From assembly GCA_026399095.1 (NCBI GenBank), contig JAPLRP010000030.1, forward strand, positions 1 through 64,000: a stretch of DNA of 64,000 bases, given 5' to 3'. A program made the position numbers and the translations under genes. Each line of letters opens with the position of its first letter. The first letter of the stretch is position 1. The notes beneath the pieces were generated by a model that ran no database searches, was not told where the DNA came from, and worked only from the letters and a program-made list of their open reading frames with translations. Below, piece after piece: positions 19,950 to 31,369 of the stretch. The DNA is from Methylococcales bacterium. Its GTDB lineage: Bacteria; Pseudomonadota; Gammaproteobacteria; Methylococcales; Methylomonadaceae.

Positions 19950-20081
19950 GCTGATTTCACGGGTATTTTTAATAATGGGCTAAGTTTGCCATTAAAACAG
20001 GATTTATGCATCAGAAGTTTGCTGGGAGGCTGAGAATTGGAGCCGCAGAGAGGGGAAGCCTACTGGGGTAAAGTGGCAGGC

Positions 20082-20233
20082 AAAAAAAATGCGGCTAATT
20101 AGGCCGCATTAAAAGAAGGATATAAAACTCTGAATTCCTAGGAGGAAGTTTGCATCTCAAGAGTTGTTGCTATGTTAACTATAAATTTCAGCAAAAGTAA
20201 TGTGGTATATTGTCGCGCGACAGTTTGTCGCAG
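20082..20233 (-). ncRNA. Candidate small RNA B (minus strand)
   Basis: Promoter-like block at 20201-20233, CAACTCTTGA and CCTCCT motifs, terminator ATGCGGC...GCCGCAT (20089-20109) with T8 on minus strand; same layout as the 5706-5910 element. Confidence 0.5.
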
Positions 20234-20236
20234 GGC

Positions 20237-21028
20237 TTAAGATAACTCTTCTTGTATGAGTAAATTGCTGAGTTTTGCAAAATCAGCAAGCGATAATGCC
20301 TCTGCTCTTAAGGTGGGGTCTATGTTTAAGGCAATAATGGCGTCTTCTTCGATGAGTTTTTTTAATGAATTGCGTAGGGTTTTTCGGCGTTGAGAAAATG
20401 CTTGTACAACGACTCTGTTAAGCATTGTTATGTCATTCACTTCAACAGGTGGTTGTTGATGAGGGACCAGCCTGACAATGGCAGACATTACTTTGGGTGC
20501 AGGGTCAAAGCTTTCGGGTGGCACGTCAAACAATAGTTCTGTAGCGCAGTAATATTGCATCATAACGCTCAGTCGGCCATATTTCTTGCTACCGGGTGCA
20601 GCGCAAATCCGGTCAACGACTTCTTTTTGCAACATAAAATGCATGTCATCAATACATTGCGCATTATCCAGCAAGTGGAACATGAGTGGCGTTGAGATGT
20701 TGTAGGGTAGGTTGCCAATGATGCGCAGTTTTTCGTTATTTTTAACCAACGCTGAAAAATCAAATCGTAAGGCATCAGCGCTGAAGATTTCTAAATTAGC
20801 GTGCTGTTTGAATTTATCTTTCAGTAGTGACACGAGATCTCTATCGAGTTCTACCACGTCAAGACGTAACCCTAGATTTAATAGGGGGTCGGTTAGTGCG
20901 CCCATGCCAGGGCCTATTTCAACCCAATGCTCCCCAGGCTTTGCCTGTAGGCTTGAAAGAATGTTGTAAATAATGTTGTGGTCATGTAAAAAATTCTGAC
21001 CAAAGCGCTTACGTGGAGTATGTGTCAT
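20237..21028 (-). CDS. rsmA: 16S rRNA dimethyladenosine transferase
   Basis: RKRFGQNFLHD, VEIGPGMGALT, IIGNLPYNISTP. Confidence 0.98.
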   Translation of the reverse strand: MTHTPRKRFGQNFLHDHNIIYNILSSLQAKPGEHWVEIGPGMGALTDPLLNLGLRLDVVELDRDLVSLLKDKFKQHANLEIFSADALRFDFSALVKNNEKLRIIGNLPYNISTPLMFHLLDNAQCIDDMHFMLQKEVVDRICAAPGSKKYGRLSVMMQYYCATELLFDVPPESFDPAPKVMSAIVRLVPHQQPPVEVNDITMLNRVVVQAFSQRRKTLRNSLKKLIEEDAIIALNIDPTLRAEALSLADFAKLSNLLIQEELS

Positions 21029-21032
21029 AGTT

Positions 21033-22025
21033 TCAAGAGTTGTTAGTCGCCATAGTTAAGGCTGTTTGCAAGGCAACCTGAAGGCTGCCAATGTTTGCTT
21101 TGCCTGTGCCGGCAAGATCCAAAGCGGTACCATGGTCAACAGAGGTACGTATAATTGGAAGCCCCAGCGTGATATTAACGGCTTTTCCAAAACCCGAGTA
21201 TTTGAGTACAGGAAGCCCCTGATCATGATACATGGCCAAGACGGCATCTGCTGAATCGAGATATTTTGGGGTAAATAAGCTATCTGCAGGGAGTGGCCCC
21301 AAAAGATTTAAGCCTTGTTGACGCAAGCCTTCGAGGACGGGTTCAATAATATCAATTTCTTCACGACCTAAGTGACCGTTTTCTCCGGCATGTGGGTTAA
21401 GCCCACAAACCAAAATTTTAGGGTAAGTAATATTAAATCGTGTGCGTAAATCATGATCCAATATACGAATAACTGATCTCAGGCGGGTGTGAGTAATCGC
21501 AGCACTTACTTCAATAAGTGGTAGGTGAGTAGTCACCAAGGCAACACGTAAAGTGGGTGTTGCCAGCATCATGACGGGATGTCCGCCTGTAATTTCGGCA
21601 ATATATTCGGTGTGACCGGTAAAGGCGAAGCCGGCATCATTGATAATACCTTTGTCTACCGGACCGGTGACCATCGCATCAAAAATACCCGTCATGCAGC
21701 CTTTTGTTGCCTTGGCCAGTGTTTTTAATACATAGCGACTGTTTAACGGGTTGGTTTGTCCGCATTTAACCGCTACAGCGAGATCAATCGGCAGAACGGT
21801 TAACTTTCCTGCTGTTTGATTTGATGGCGGAAGGGTTGCATCAAATTCTGTAATTTGTAGTGGAAGGCCAAGTTGACGGGCTCGCTGTGATAATAATTCA
21901 GGACTGGCTATTGCAATGATTTGGCAGGATAAATCCTGCTGTGCAAGTTGAATGCAAAGGTCGGGGCCTATGCCCGCTGGTTCACCGGGTGTTAAAGCAA
22001 TACGCTGTATGCTGTTGGGAGCCAT
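21033..22025 (-). CDS. pdxA: 4-hydroxythreonine-4-phosphate dehydrogenase
   Basis: [16 protein letters not shown]...TGHTEYIAE...[14 protein letters not shown]. Confidence 0.98.
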   Translation of the reverse strand: MAPNSIQRIALTPGEPAGIGPDLCIQLAQQDLSCQIIAIASPELLSQRARQLGLPLQITEFDATLPPSNQTAGKLTVLPIDLAVAVKCGQTNPLNSRYVLKTLAKATKGCMTGIFDAMVTGPVDKGIINDAGFAFTGHTEYIAEITGGHPVMMLATPTLRVALVTTHLPLIEVSAAITHTRLRSVIRILDHDLRTRFNITYPKILVCGLNPHAGENGHLGREEIDIIEPVLEGLRQQGLNLLGPLPADSLFTPKYLDSADAVLAMYHDQGLPVLKYSGFGKAVNITLGLPIIRTSVDHGTALDLAGTGKANIGSLQVALQTALTMATNNS

Positions 22026-22279
22026 GTGTCATGTAGTCTATAAAAAAATTAAATTTTACAGCAAAATGACACAATGATTTTAAAAACGTTTGTCAGGATA
22101 AATTTTAAGGATAAAAAATGCGATTGATTGTTAGATCATAGATGCGCGGTGGTGTGAGATGCAGATAATAATTTTGTATCCAATTTATAAGGGGATTAAA
22201 AAACTATTAATACTTGATAACAGACCGCTAAGTTAAATAAGGTTACAATAATGGCATTTTTTGAATGGAGGTCTTCCTT

Positions 22280-23206
22280 TTGGCTGAAAAAATTATTCGT
22301 ATCGCGACCCGTCAAAGTCCTTTGGCTTTATGGCAGGCAGAGCACGTCGCAGAATTATTGGTACGCGCATTTCCGGGGCTTAGGACAGAATTGGTTAAAA
22401 TGGTGACGCGAGGTGATAAAATTCTCGATGCGCCTTTAGCCAAAGTTGGCGGTAAAGGATTGTTTGTTAAGGAGTTGGAGCAAGGTATGTTGGAAGGTTT
22501 GGCTGATATTGCTGTGCATTCCATGAAAGATGTGCCGATAGATTTTCCTGAAGGTTTGCATTTGGCAGCTATTTTAGCGCGTGAAGATCCAACCGATGCT
22601 TTTGTATCAAATCGTTATGCTTCATTAAACGATTTACCAGCCAAAGCGAAGATCGGAACCTCAAGTTTACGAAGAGAATGTCAGCTTAAACAAAAATTTC
22701 CGGATGCGGAAGTTCTTCCATTAAGAGGCAATGTGAATACTCGCTTGGCCAAACTGGATGCGGGGGATTATGATGCAATTATTTTGGCCTCGGCGGGTTT
22801 AAAAAGATTGGGTATGGCTGATCGTATTACAGAGTCATTGGATGCAAGCGTCAGTTTGCCGGCAGTGGGGCAGGGAGCCATAGGCATAGAGTGTCGCGTT
22901 GACGATGTTGAAATCAATGAAATGTTAAAGGTTTTGCATGATACCAATACGGGTTTGTGTGTGTCTGCTGAGCGAGCAATGAACACTCGGTTGAATGGTG
23001 GTTGTCAAGTGCCTATTGCAGGATTTGCTATTCTTCAAGGGGAGCAAATATTTATGCGTGGCTTGGTTGGTAATCCAGATGGTAGTGTACTTTATCGGAC
23101 CGAGCATTCAGGTGGTTTGGACCAAGTGGAGGCAATTGGTCAAAAAATTGCGGAAGACTTATTGGTTCAGGGTGCGGATAAAATTCTGCAAGCGTTATTT
23201 CATTGA
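22280..23206 (+). CDS. hemC: Porphobilinogen deaminase
   Basis: [19 protein letters not shown]...; likely TTG start preceded by GGAGG. Confidence 0.96.
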   Translation: MAEKIIRIATRQSPLALWQAEHVAELLVRAFPGLRTELVKMVTRGDKILDAPLAKVGGKGLFVKELEQGMLEGLADIAVHSMKDVPIDFPEGLHLAAILAREDPTDAFVSNRYASLNDLPAKAKIGTSSLRRECQLKQKFPDAEVLPLRGNVNTRLAKLDAGDYDAIILASAGLKRLGMADRITESLDASVSLPAVGQGAIGIECRVDDVEINEMLKVLHDTNTGLCVSAERAMNTRLNGGCQVPIAGFAILQGEQIFMRGLVGNPDGSVLYRTEHSGGLDQVEAIGQKIAEDLLVQGADKILQALFH

Positions 23207-23994
23207 GTAACGGGTTGGGAAAGGCGCATGTTTTAGTCACGCGCCCTTCGCATCAGTCAGAAAATTTAAGCTGTTTAATTGAAGCATTGAATGGAGTCGC
23301 GGTTAGATTTCCAACCTTGGCTATTGCGCCGGTTGATGATTCCAGACAGATTCAAAATACACTGGCACAATTGGAAAAATACCATTGGCTTGTTTTTATC
23401 AGTGCCAATGCAGTTACTATGCACGGATACTATTCAGATAGTGATAAAATAAAAAAATTTAAATCAACGCGAATAGCTGCAATAGGAAAAGCGACAAAGG
23501 ATGCCTTGATAGTCGCTGGCTTGCCTGTTGATTTAGTACCTGAAAGTGCTTATAACAGTGAGGCATTACTGGCCATGCCAGAGATGCAGGATATTAAAGA
23601 ACAACGGTTTTTGATCGTTCGTGGCCAAGGTGGGCTTGAAGTGTTGGCAAATACCTTGCGAAGTAGAGGCGCTAACGTGGATTATTTGGATGTTTATAAA
23701 AGGATCATTCCACCTTTTGATTGCACTCAATTAAGTTTATTGATTAAGCAAAGTAAGCTGGATGTCGTTACTATAACCAGTGGTGAAGCCTTACAGAACT
23801 TATTAATCATGCTGGAAAAAAAATATCATCAGCTATTATTAGAAATACCGCTGGTGGTGGTTAGTGAAAGAATCAGGCAATTAGCTGCCGAGATTGGCTT
23901 TAAAAAAATTGCAGTGACTAATAGTCCTTCAGATAATGCAATTCTTGAGACAGTAATAATGTGTGTAACAGGGGGAATAGAGTGGCAGAGTTGA
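23203..23994 (+). CDS. hemD: Uroporphyrinogen-III synthase
   Basis: Position after hem[14 protein letters not shown]...[10 protein letters not shown]. Confidence 0.9.
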   Translation: MSNGLGKAHVLVTRPSHQSENLSCLIEALNGVAVRFPTLAIAPVDDSRQIQNTLAQLEKYHWLVFISANAVTMHGYYSDSDKIKKFKSTRIAAIGKATKDALIVAGLPVDLVPESAYNSEALLAMPEMQDIKEQRFLIVRGQGGLEVLANTLRSRGANVDYLDVYKRIIPPFDCTQLSLLIKQSKLDVVTITSGEALQNLLIMLEKKYHQLLLEIPLVVVSERIRQLAAEIGFKKIAVTNSPSDNAILETVIMCVTGGIEWQS

Positions 23995-25202
23995 GTGAGC
24001 AACAAGAACAAGAGCTAGGCGAGACTAAGCAAGCGCGCCGGTCGCGTAGCGGATTTTGGTTTGGCATTATTATTCTGACCATTATTTTAGGGCTTGCCGG
24101 TGTCGGTTTTTATCTTTTTACCCAGTTGCGTGATAAACAGGCTGATTTAGGTGGGGAGGTTAAAGGGCAGATGTCAAAGCAGATTGCTGACTACCAATCA
24201 CAACTTGTTGCCATTCAGTCTCAACTAGCGACCCTTGAAGCTAATATTGCCGGAAAAGATACACACTTTACTAAAACACTTGCTGATTTCTCTCAGTTAC
24301 ATAATGAAAAGCTGGATAGTACTCGAAAAGAATTAAATGACTCAATTGTCGGAGTTCAGCGCCAATTAGGCAAAACGCGAGGTGATTGGTTAATCGCTGA
24401 TGCAGAATATTTACTAAGTGTTGCCAATGAGCGATTGTATTTAATCAGTGATGTTAATACGACACGTGAAGCCTTGGAAGCAGCTGATCAACGCTTAAGG
24501 GAAAGTGGTGATGCCGGCACATTTAAAGTTCGCGAAGAGATTGCTCGGGAAATTTCAGATATTAAAAGCGTCATGGTTGCTGATGTTGTTGGTATTTATG
24601 CTTCAATTCAGACATTGCAAGACCGTGTTGATAAGTTAGTGTTATTGTTGCCTTATACAGGCAAGGCATTATCAGCTCCAGAAGTGGAAAAAAAACAGGC
24701 AGGACAATCAGAACAAGATCAAGGTGTGCTTGATTCAGCGATGAGTCAATTGAAGGGTATAGTAACTATCAGGCATACAGAACATGAAGTAGAAGAAATT
24801 TTGACGCCTGAAGAGGCTCAATTTATTCAAGAGCAATTAAGGGTTAAGCTGGAAATGGTTAAGATTGCTCTTGTTCAGCACAATGAAGCACTATTCCAAT
24901 CGAGTCTTGCGGATGCAAAAAAATGGACTGAGTTGCATTTTATGAAAAATCAGGATGTTGCCAATTTTATTGCTGAATTGGAACGGTTTAGTAATATAAA
25001 AATACGTAGCCAGTTTCCTGATATTAGTTCGTCGTTAAAAATGCTTAAGGATATAACAAAGTTAAGGATAGAAGCTGATAAAGCAACGTCGCCAGTAGAG
25101 ACGGTGACACCTGTTGACCCCATAAAGCCAGCTGAAATCGCCACTCCAGTTGAAAAAATTGAATCAATAAAGCCGACTGAAGCAGTGCCTGTAGCGAAAT
25201 GA
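23982..25202 (+). CDS. hemX: HemX-like protein (uroporphyrinogen-III C-methyltransferase family annotation)
   Basis: N-terminal TM, coiled coil, RGDWLIADAEYLLSVANERLYLISDV. Confidence 0.88.
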   Translation: MAELSEQQEQELGETKQARRSRSGFWFGIIILTIILGLAGVGFYLFTQLRDKQADLGGEVKGQMSKQIADYQSQLVAIQSQLATLEANIAGKDTHFTKTLADFSQLHNEKLDSTRKELNDSIVGVQRQLGKTRGDWLIADAEYLLSVANERLYLISDVNTTREALEAADQRLRESGDAGTFKVREEIAREISDIKSVMVADVVGIYASIQTLQDRVDKLVLLLPYTGKALSAPEVEKKQAGQSEQDQGVLDSAMSQLKGIVTIRHTEHEVEEILTPEEAQFIQEQLRVKLEMVKIALVQHNEALFQSSLADAKKWTELHFMKNQDVANFIAELERFSNIKIRSQFPDISSSLKMLKDITKLRIEADKATSPVETVTPVDPIKPAEIATPVEKIESIKPTEAVPVAK

Positions 25203-25212
25203 GAGATTCTTG

Positions 25213-26442
25213 ATGAAAAAATTATTATATTTTCTGGGTCCTCTGTTTGCTACTGTTGCAGTCGCATATTTTGTTAATCAATCGCTGGAACAGTTTGACA
25301 GTCCAGGCTATGTGCTAATTGGTATTGGACATTGGTCGATGGAAACATCGTTGGTCGTTTTTGCAGTTAGCCAAGTCATTGTTTTTTACCTTTTGTATTT
25401 GTTATTTAGGTCGTTGGGTTATTTGTTAAGGCTGCCAGGACAACTTAAAAATCGTGGTAAAAATATAAAATTTAATCGCTCTCAAGAAGCGTTAATTGCT
25501 GGTTTAGTTGATTCTGCTGAAGGTAATTGGGAAAGAGCGGAAAAAGTTTTAATTAAGCATGCTACTCACAGTGGTGCACCGTTAATTCATTATTTAACAG
25601 CGGCAAAAGCAGCTCAATCGCGAGGTGCTTTTGATAAAAGGGATGAGTATTTAAAGCAAGCCACTGATCAAGCACCTGACTCCAGTTTGGTTATTGGGTT
25701 AACTCAAGCAGAGTTGAGTCTTTCAGGTAATCAGTTTGAACAAGCGCTCGAAACACTGACCCGATTGCATTCAATCGATCCAACTCATGCCACCGTTTTA
25801 AAATTATTACATCAAACCTATCAACATATTGGTGATTGGCAAGGTATACGAAAGTTACTTCCTTCATTGCATAGCAACAAAATTTTGATGGAGACTGAGG
25901 TAAAGCTACTAGAAATTCAAACCTTCAGTCAATTGTTAAAGGAGTCTGCAGGAAAGGGTAATCCAGAAGAAATTCAATTATTATGGTCTGAGATTCCAGA
26001 TTATATAAAATCTGTTGCTGGAATCGCGGCGATTTATTTTGCAGCAATGATTAGCGCTGGAATGGGAGTACTGATTGAAAATGACCTAGCTAATACTTTA
26101 ACGGTTGTATGGGATGAAACTTTGGTTATTTTGTTTGGTAGTGTTCAATCTGATAATGCATCTAAACAGCTTGAAACAGCAGAAAAATGGGCTTACGTTC
26201 ATCCTGAAAATGCCGTATTGTTAGGTGTGTTGGGTAAATTGGCAATTAAATGTGGTGACACCTTTAAGGCAGAAAGTTATTTGGCGAAAAGTATTGCTGC
26301 TGAGCCGACTGTTGAGGCTTATCAATTATTGGGCGATTTATTATTTGTACAAGGTGATAAAGACAATGCCATCACGTTTTATAAAAATGGCTTGGAGTTG
26401 GCTTCCAGCGAAATTGTCAGCCAAATAAATACGTTATCGTAA
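25213..26442 (+). CDS. hemY: HemY-like TPR membrane protein
   Basis: hemCDXY order; two N-terminal TM segments and TPR-like helices. Confidence 0.88.
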   Translation: MKKLLYFLGPLFATVAVAYFVNQSLEQFDSPGYVLIGIGHWSMETSLVVFAVSQVIVFYLLYLLFRSLGYLLRLPGQLKNRGKNIKFNRSQEALIAGLVDSAEGNWERAEKVLIKHATHSGAPLIHYLTAAKAAQSRGAFDKRDEYLKQATDQAPDSSLVIGLTQAELSLSGNQFEQALETLTRLHSIDPTHATVLKLLHQTYQHIGDWQGIRKLLPSLHSNKILMETEVKLLEIQTFSQLLKESAGKGNPEEIQLLWSEIPDYIKSVAGIAAIYFAAMISAGMGVLIENDLANTLTVVWDETLVILFGSVQSDNASKQLETAEKWAYVHPENAVLLGVLGKLAIKCGDTFKAESYLAKSIAAEPTVEAYQLLGDLLFVQGDKDNAITFYKNGLELASSEIVSQINTLS

Positions 26443-26495
26443 TGACTAATAGATTACGTTAATTACTATTGTTTATTTAAATACAGGTAAAGCTC

Positions 26496-26840
26496 ATGAA
26501 GCATAATAAAATTGCAGTTCTTTTATTAGCACTTTTAACCAGTGCAGTCACTTTTGCTCAAGAGGCATCTGATAATTTTTCCGGAAATTGGAAAACAGAA
26601 CAAGGAAAAAGTGTTGTTATTGCTAAGACAGAGGCTGGTTTTGTAGGTCAAACCGTTGAGAAAAAAATAGTTGTATTGAAAGACATTAATTTTACTGACG
26701 GTAAATGGGTAGCGGTTGTTTATAATCCAATAAAAGATGTAACGGCTGATTGCGAACTCTTTTTAGAAGGCAATAATCTTAAAATTGTTGCCACAAAAGG
26801 ACTATTTTCTAAAACCATTATTTGGACAAAAGAAATATAG
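26496..26840 (+). CDS. Hypothetical secreted protein (114 aa)
   Basis: Signal peptide MKHNKIAVLLLALLTSAVTFAQ, followed by SDNFSGNWKTEQGKS. Confidence 0.65.
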   Translation: MKHNKIAVLLLALLTSAVTFAQEASDNFSGNWKTEQGKSVVIAKTEAGFVGQTVEKKIVVLKDINFTDGKWVAVVYNPIKDVTADCELFLEGNNLKIVATKGLFSKTIIWTKEI

Positions 26841-26883
26841 TCGTTGTCTAAGGTGGGCAGTTGTTTCTGCCCACGGCTATTAT

Positions 26884-28344
26884 CTAAAACAACTTATCCC
26901 ACATCTCATCAACTTTTTTGATGATATGTGGCGACATCACGATAGTTCTTCCCCATTCCCGGTTAGTTTCCCCCGGCCATTTATTGGTTGCATCAAAGCC
27001 TACTTTGGAACCTAATCCGGAAACCGGGGAGGCAAAATCAAGGTAATCAATGGGCGTGTTTTCCAGTATGGTTAAATCTCTTGCTGGATCCATACGGGTG
27101 GTCATTGCCCAAATAACATCTTGCCAGTTGCGGACGTCGATATCTTCATCAACGACGATGACAAACTTGGTGTACATGAATTGTCGCAGGAATGACCAAG
27201 TACCCAACATGACACGCTTTGCATGGCCTGGATATTGTTTTTTCATACTGATGACAGCCATGCGGTATGAGCAGCCTTCAGGGGGCAAGTAAAAGTCGAC
27301 AATCTCCGGAAATTGTTTTTGTAAAATGGGTACAAATACTTCATTTAAGGCTACACCTAATATGGCGGGTTCATCGGGCGGTCTGCCGGTAAAAGTACTA
27401 TGATAAATAGGCGCTTGGCGTTGAGTAATTCTTTCGATAGTGAATACCGGAAAATCAGCGACTTCATTGTAATAGCCGGTATGGTCGCCATAAGGACCTT
27501 CAGGAGCGAATTCATTTGGATAGATAAAACCTTCCAATACTATTTCTGCGCTTGCGGGTACTTGTAAGTCATTTATTATTGATTTGGCAACTTCCGTTTT
27601 GCTACCACGTAATAAACCCGCAAAGGCGTATTCAGATAAAGAATCCGGTACCGGCGTTACTGCGGCAAGTATGGTTGCAGGATCAGCACCCAGTGCAATT
27701 GATACCGGGAAAGGTTTGCCGGGATTTATAGCTTGAAACTCTTTAAAATCCAATGCGCCACCACGATGAGCTAGCCAGCGCATGATGACTTTGTTTTTTG
27801 CAATGACCTGTAGTCGATAAATACCCAAGTTTTGTCTGTATTTATTTGGCCCTTTGGTAATTACCAGTGGCCAGGTGATTAAGGGGGCAGCATCTTCTGG
27901 CCAACAGGTTTGAATGGGGTAAACGCTTAAATCAATTTCATCATCTTGTCTAATCAGTTCTTGGCACGGGGGAGATGAAACCAGTTTTGGTGCCATATTT
28001 AACACCTGTTTGTACAGAGGGAATTTCTCCCAGGCATCCTTCATACCTTTGGGTGGCTCAGGTTCTTTTAAAGTTGCAAGTAATTGACCAATGCCGCGTA
28101 ACTCAGTTACCGATTCCGCTCCCATACCCATCGCAACGCGACGGGGCGTACCAAACAGATTGCCTAAAACCGGTATGTTGTAACCTGTTGGGTTTTCAAA
28201 TAAAAGCGCAGGACCTCCTTGTTTTAAGGTTCTGTTACAAATTTCTGTCATTTCGAGATTAGGGTCAACAGGAATCGTGATTCGTTTTAGTTCACCTTGT
28301 TTTTCCAGTTGTTTAATGAAGTCTCGAAGATCATTGTATTTCAT
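26884..28344 (-). CDS. ubiD: 4-hydroxy-3-polyprenylbenzoate decarboxylase
   Basis: [22 protein letters not shown]...[11 protein letters not shown]. Confidence 0.97.
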   Translation of the reverse strand: MKYNDLRDFIKQLEKQGELKRITIPVDPNLEMTEICNRTLKQGGPALLFENPTGYNIPVLGNLFGTPRRVAMGMGAESVTELRGIGQLLATLKEPEPPKGMKDAWEKFPLYKQVLNMAPKLVSSPPCQELIRQDDEIDLSVYPIQTCWPEDAAPLITWPLVITKGPNKYRQNLGIYRLQVIAKNKVIMRWLAHRGGALDFKEFQAINPGKPFPVSIALGADPATILAAVTPVPDSLSEYAFAGLLRGSKTEVAKSIINDLQVPASAEIVLEGFIYPNEFAPEGPYGDHTGYYNEVADFPVFTIERITQRQAPIYHSTFTGRPPDEPAILGVALNEVFVPILQKQFPEIVDFYLPPEGCSYRMAVISMKKQYPGHAKRVMLGTWSFLRQFMYTKFVIVVDEDIDVRNWQDVIWAMTTRMDPARDLTILENTPIDYLDFASPVSGLGSKVGFDATNKWPGETNREWGRTIVMSPHIIKKVDEMWDKLF

Positions 28345-30392
28345 GCGACTATGCCGTTATGTCTGAGTAAAGCATCAATGCTTGGCTGACGACCCCGGAA
28401 ATTGATAAATAAGTCCATTGCAGCTTCAGTGCCCCCTTTTTCAAGAATAGTGGTCAAAAAAGCTTTGCCAGTTTCATGGTCAAAAATACCTTTTTCCTCA
28501 AATAACGAAAAAGCATCACTAGATAAGACTTCTGCCCACTTATAGCTGTAGTAACCTGCGGCATAACCCCCTGCAAATATGTGTGAAAAACTATGGGCAA
28601 AGCGATTAAATTTGGGTGGTTTAATGACAGCAACTTGCGCTCTAACCTGTTCGAGAATTTCGTAGATGCGGCCGCCTTTTTCAGGATCATAATCTTTGTG
28701 AATTCTAAAATCAAACAGGCTGAATTCAAGCTGTCTTACCATGATCATGCCTGCCTGAAAATTTTTTGCAGCCAGCATTTTGTCAAACAATGAGTCAGGT
28801 AATACTTCCCCCGTTTGATAATGTCCGGAAATGAGTGCCAGCGCCTCTTGTTCCCAGCACCAGTTTTCCATGAATTGACTGGGCAGTTCAACGGCATCCC
28901 ATTCAACACCGTTAATCCCGGATACACCCAAATGATCAACTTTAGTGAGCATGTGTTGCAAGCCATGACCAAATTCATGAAAGAGTGTAGTCACGTCATC
29001 ATGAGTCAACAATGAGGGTTCATTGTCCGTTGGCGGAGTAAAATTGCAGGTAAGGTAAGCGACCGGTATTTGAATGTTGCCATTAAATCTTTTTCGACCA
29101 ACACAATCATCCATCCAGGCGCCGCCGCGTTTTTTGGTTCTAACATACAGATCAAAATAAAACTGGCCTCGCAATTCGCCTGACTCGTCGTTTATTTGGA
29201 AAAACCGCACATCCGGATGCCAAGTCTCAAAATCGGTAATTTCGGATATTTGTATACCATAGAGCTTTTCAACTACCGAAAACAACCCAGGTAAAACGTG
29301 GGTTATCGGGAAGTAAGCCTTAACTTCTTCTTGTGATAATTGGTAGAAATGCTGACGCATTTTTTCCGAGTAATAACCTAAATCCCAAGATTGAAGGTCG
29401 TCGATACCATAGTGCTGTTTTGCAAATTCGTGTAATTCTGTAAGGTCCTTGCGGGCTTGTCTCCAAGACTTATCTGCCAAATCTTCCAGAAAGTTCATGA
29501 CATCTTCAGGTTTTTTAGCCATTTTAGTTGCAAGTGATAGCTCGGCATAATTTTTAAAACCTAATAATTGGGCTTTCTCATGACGAAGTGCCAGAATTTG
29601 CTCCATGATTAGGCTATTATCCCATTGCTCATTCTCAGGGCCTTGATCTGAGGCGCGAGTAGAATAGGCTTCATAATGTTCGCGGCGCAACTCTCTGTCA
29701 TTAGCGTAAGTCATTACTGCCTGAAAAGACGGACTTTGTAGGGTTATCAGCCATCCGTCAAGGTTTTGGTTTTCTGCCGTTTGTTTTGCCTGAGCCATCG
29801 CAGAAGCAGGTAAGCCTTCTAAATCCTGCTCGATTCTTATATGTTTGCTCCAGGCATTGGTCGCATCAAGCAGGTTTTCTTCATAGTTGCTGGCGAGGCG
29901 AGATAATTTTTGACTGATTTCTTTATAGCGTTGTTTTTTTTCATTTTCAAGATCAACACCTGATAATTTAAAATCTCTCAGAGCATTTTGTATGATTTTC
30001 TTTTGTGCGCTATCCAAGGATACATATTCTTCACTATTGGCAATAAATTGATAGGCATTAAATAGTCGTTCATTCTGACCCATTTCAGTCGAATACTCAC
30101 TTAGTTTGGGCAAGCAGGCGTTATAGGCTAGTCGAAGATCATCTGTGTTGACTACCGAATTCATGTTACTGACCGGTGACCAAGCTTTGTTGAGTCGGTC
30201 TTCGGCATTTTCAATCGGTTCAATCAGGTTTTTCCAGGTATATCTTGTGTTTGTTTTAAGCTGTTGCTCCACAACGGCGCGTGCTTCATCCAATAATTGG
30301 GTGATCGCGGGTTCAATGTGTTCTGGCTTTATTTGGGAAAATAAGGGAAGTGAGGAGTTATTGGTTAATAATGGGTTGATCATAGTGGACAT
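28341..30392 (-). CDS. prlC: Oligopeptidase A (M3 family)
   Basis: [10 protein letters not shown] zinc motif; full-length M3 peptidase; likely start MSTMINPLL. Confidence 0.95.
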   Translation of the reverse strand: MSTMINPLLTNNSSLPLFSQIKPEHIEPAITQLLDEARAVVEQQLKTNTRYTWKNLIEPIENAEDRLNKAWSPVSNMNSVVNTDDLRLAYNACLPKLSEYSTEMGQNERLFNAYQFIANSEEYVSLDSAQKKIIQNALRDFKLSGVDLENEKKQRYKEISQKLSRLASNYEENLLDATNAWSKHIRIEQDLEGLPASAMAQAKQTAENQNLDGWLITLQSPSFQAVMTYANDRELRREHYEAYSTRASDQGPENEQWDNSLIMEQILALRHEKAQLLGFKNYAELSLATKMAKKPEDVMNFLEDLADKSWRQARKDLTELHEFAKQHYGIDDLQSWDLGYYSEKMRQHFYQLSQEEVKAYFPITHVLPGLFSVVEKLYGIQISEITDFETWHPDVRFFQINDESGELRGQFYFDLYVRTKKRGGAWMDDCVGRKRFNGNIQIPVAYLTCNFTPPTDNEPSLLTHDDVTTLFHEFGHGLQHMLTKVDHLGVSGINGVEWDAVELPSQFMENWCWEQEALALISGHYQTGEVLPDSLFDKMLAAKNFQAGMIMVRQLEFSLFDFRIHKDYDPEKGGRIYEILEQVRAQVAVIKPPKFNRFAHSFSHIFAGGYAAGYYSYKWAEVLSSDAFSLFEEKGIFDHETGKAFLTTILEKGGTEAAMDLFINFRGRQPSIDALLRHNGIVA

Positions 30393-30490
30393 TACTATTA
30401 AGTTATGGCTGCATAGATGTGTTTTGTAACACAAGCGATTTATTTTTTGGTCACGTTAATTGCTTCAAGTTAACCAAGTGGCCTTAGATA

Positions 30491-30949
30491 TTATTTTTTA
30501 GGTTCAATAAACAAGCCAGTTTTTGATGAATAGTCGTGCCAACTGTATCGGTTTTTATTCATGTAAATCCATAGGAAACCTAAGCCTAAAAAGCTCCAAG
30601 AAATTATAGCTGTTGTATAACGTAATAAAGCCTGTTTCCAACTTATCGGTTTTTGATCAAGAGTCAAAACTTTTATTTTCCAAGCACGCAAACCTAATGT
30701 TTGCCCGCCATGTGTCCAAAACCAACCATAGAATAAAAAGCTAATGGTCACCAAGTAAATACGCTGAAGTATTTGATAGTCTTTAATTAACTCGCCAGTA
30801 GTGAAAAGATATAAGATTGCATTAGCGAGGATTAAAATGGCAGCTAGTAGAAAGGTGTCGTATGTTTGTGCAGCCAAGCGTCTAAAAAAACCAGGTGTAG
30901 ATGTAAAATCTTGACCTGATTTTATTATGTTGTTTATTTTTGAAGACAA
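30491..30949 (-). CDS. RDD family membrane protein
   Basis: FFRRLAAQTYDTFLLAAILI...QTLGLRAWKIKV. Confidence 0.9.
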   Translation of the reverse strand: MSSKINNIIKSGQDFTSTPGFFRRLAAQTYDTFLLAAILILANAILYLFTTGELIKDYQILQRIYLVTISFLFYGWFWTHGGQTLGLRAWKIKVLTLDQKPISWKQALLRYTTAIISWSFLGLGFLWIYMNKNRYSWHDYSSKTGLFIEPKK

Positions 30950-31129
30950 TTAAACTTTAAATAGAGCTAGTTTTTGTCCAAAATACATGCACATAGCCAT
31001 AAGTGCACCCAGCATTATTAGTGAAAATAAGAAAGGAGGTCTATGGAACAGAAGAATCCCAAAATCTGCTACAAAAAGACTGGTTAACACTGGATGGTCA
31101 ATTAAGCCATCAAAAATTTTTTTGAACAT
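30950..31129 (-). CDS. Small membrane protein (59 aa), below the ORF-track cutoff
   Basis: Minus strand reads MFKKIFDGLIDHPVLTSLFVADFGILLFHRPPFLFSLIMLGALMAMCMYFGQKLALFKV*, abutting the RDD gene. Confidence 0.6.
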   Translation of the reverse strand: MFKKIFDGLIDHPVLTSLFVADFGILLFHRPPFLFSLIMLGALMAMCMYFGQKLALFKV

Positions 31130-31369
31130 AACAATCCCGTTAATAACGCAAATGTGCGATGCGAATGTTTAAAAATTGGTTGCCTGATCTTTGAATTTTT
31201 TTAAATTCACAATGGGTGCTTGTAAAAATCAGTAGGATGATTTTACTATAATCAAAAGGGTAATGTAAAAAAAAGAAGATTGATTGTAAGATAGAATGTA
31301 TCAAATGATATGATTGCCATAAATAAAAATTAAATAAGGTTAAAGGCCATTTTAAAATTCTTTAAGAAA

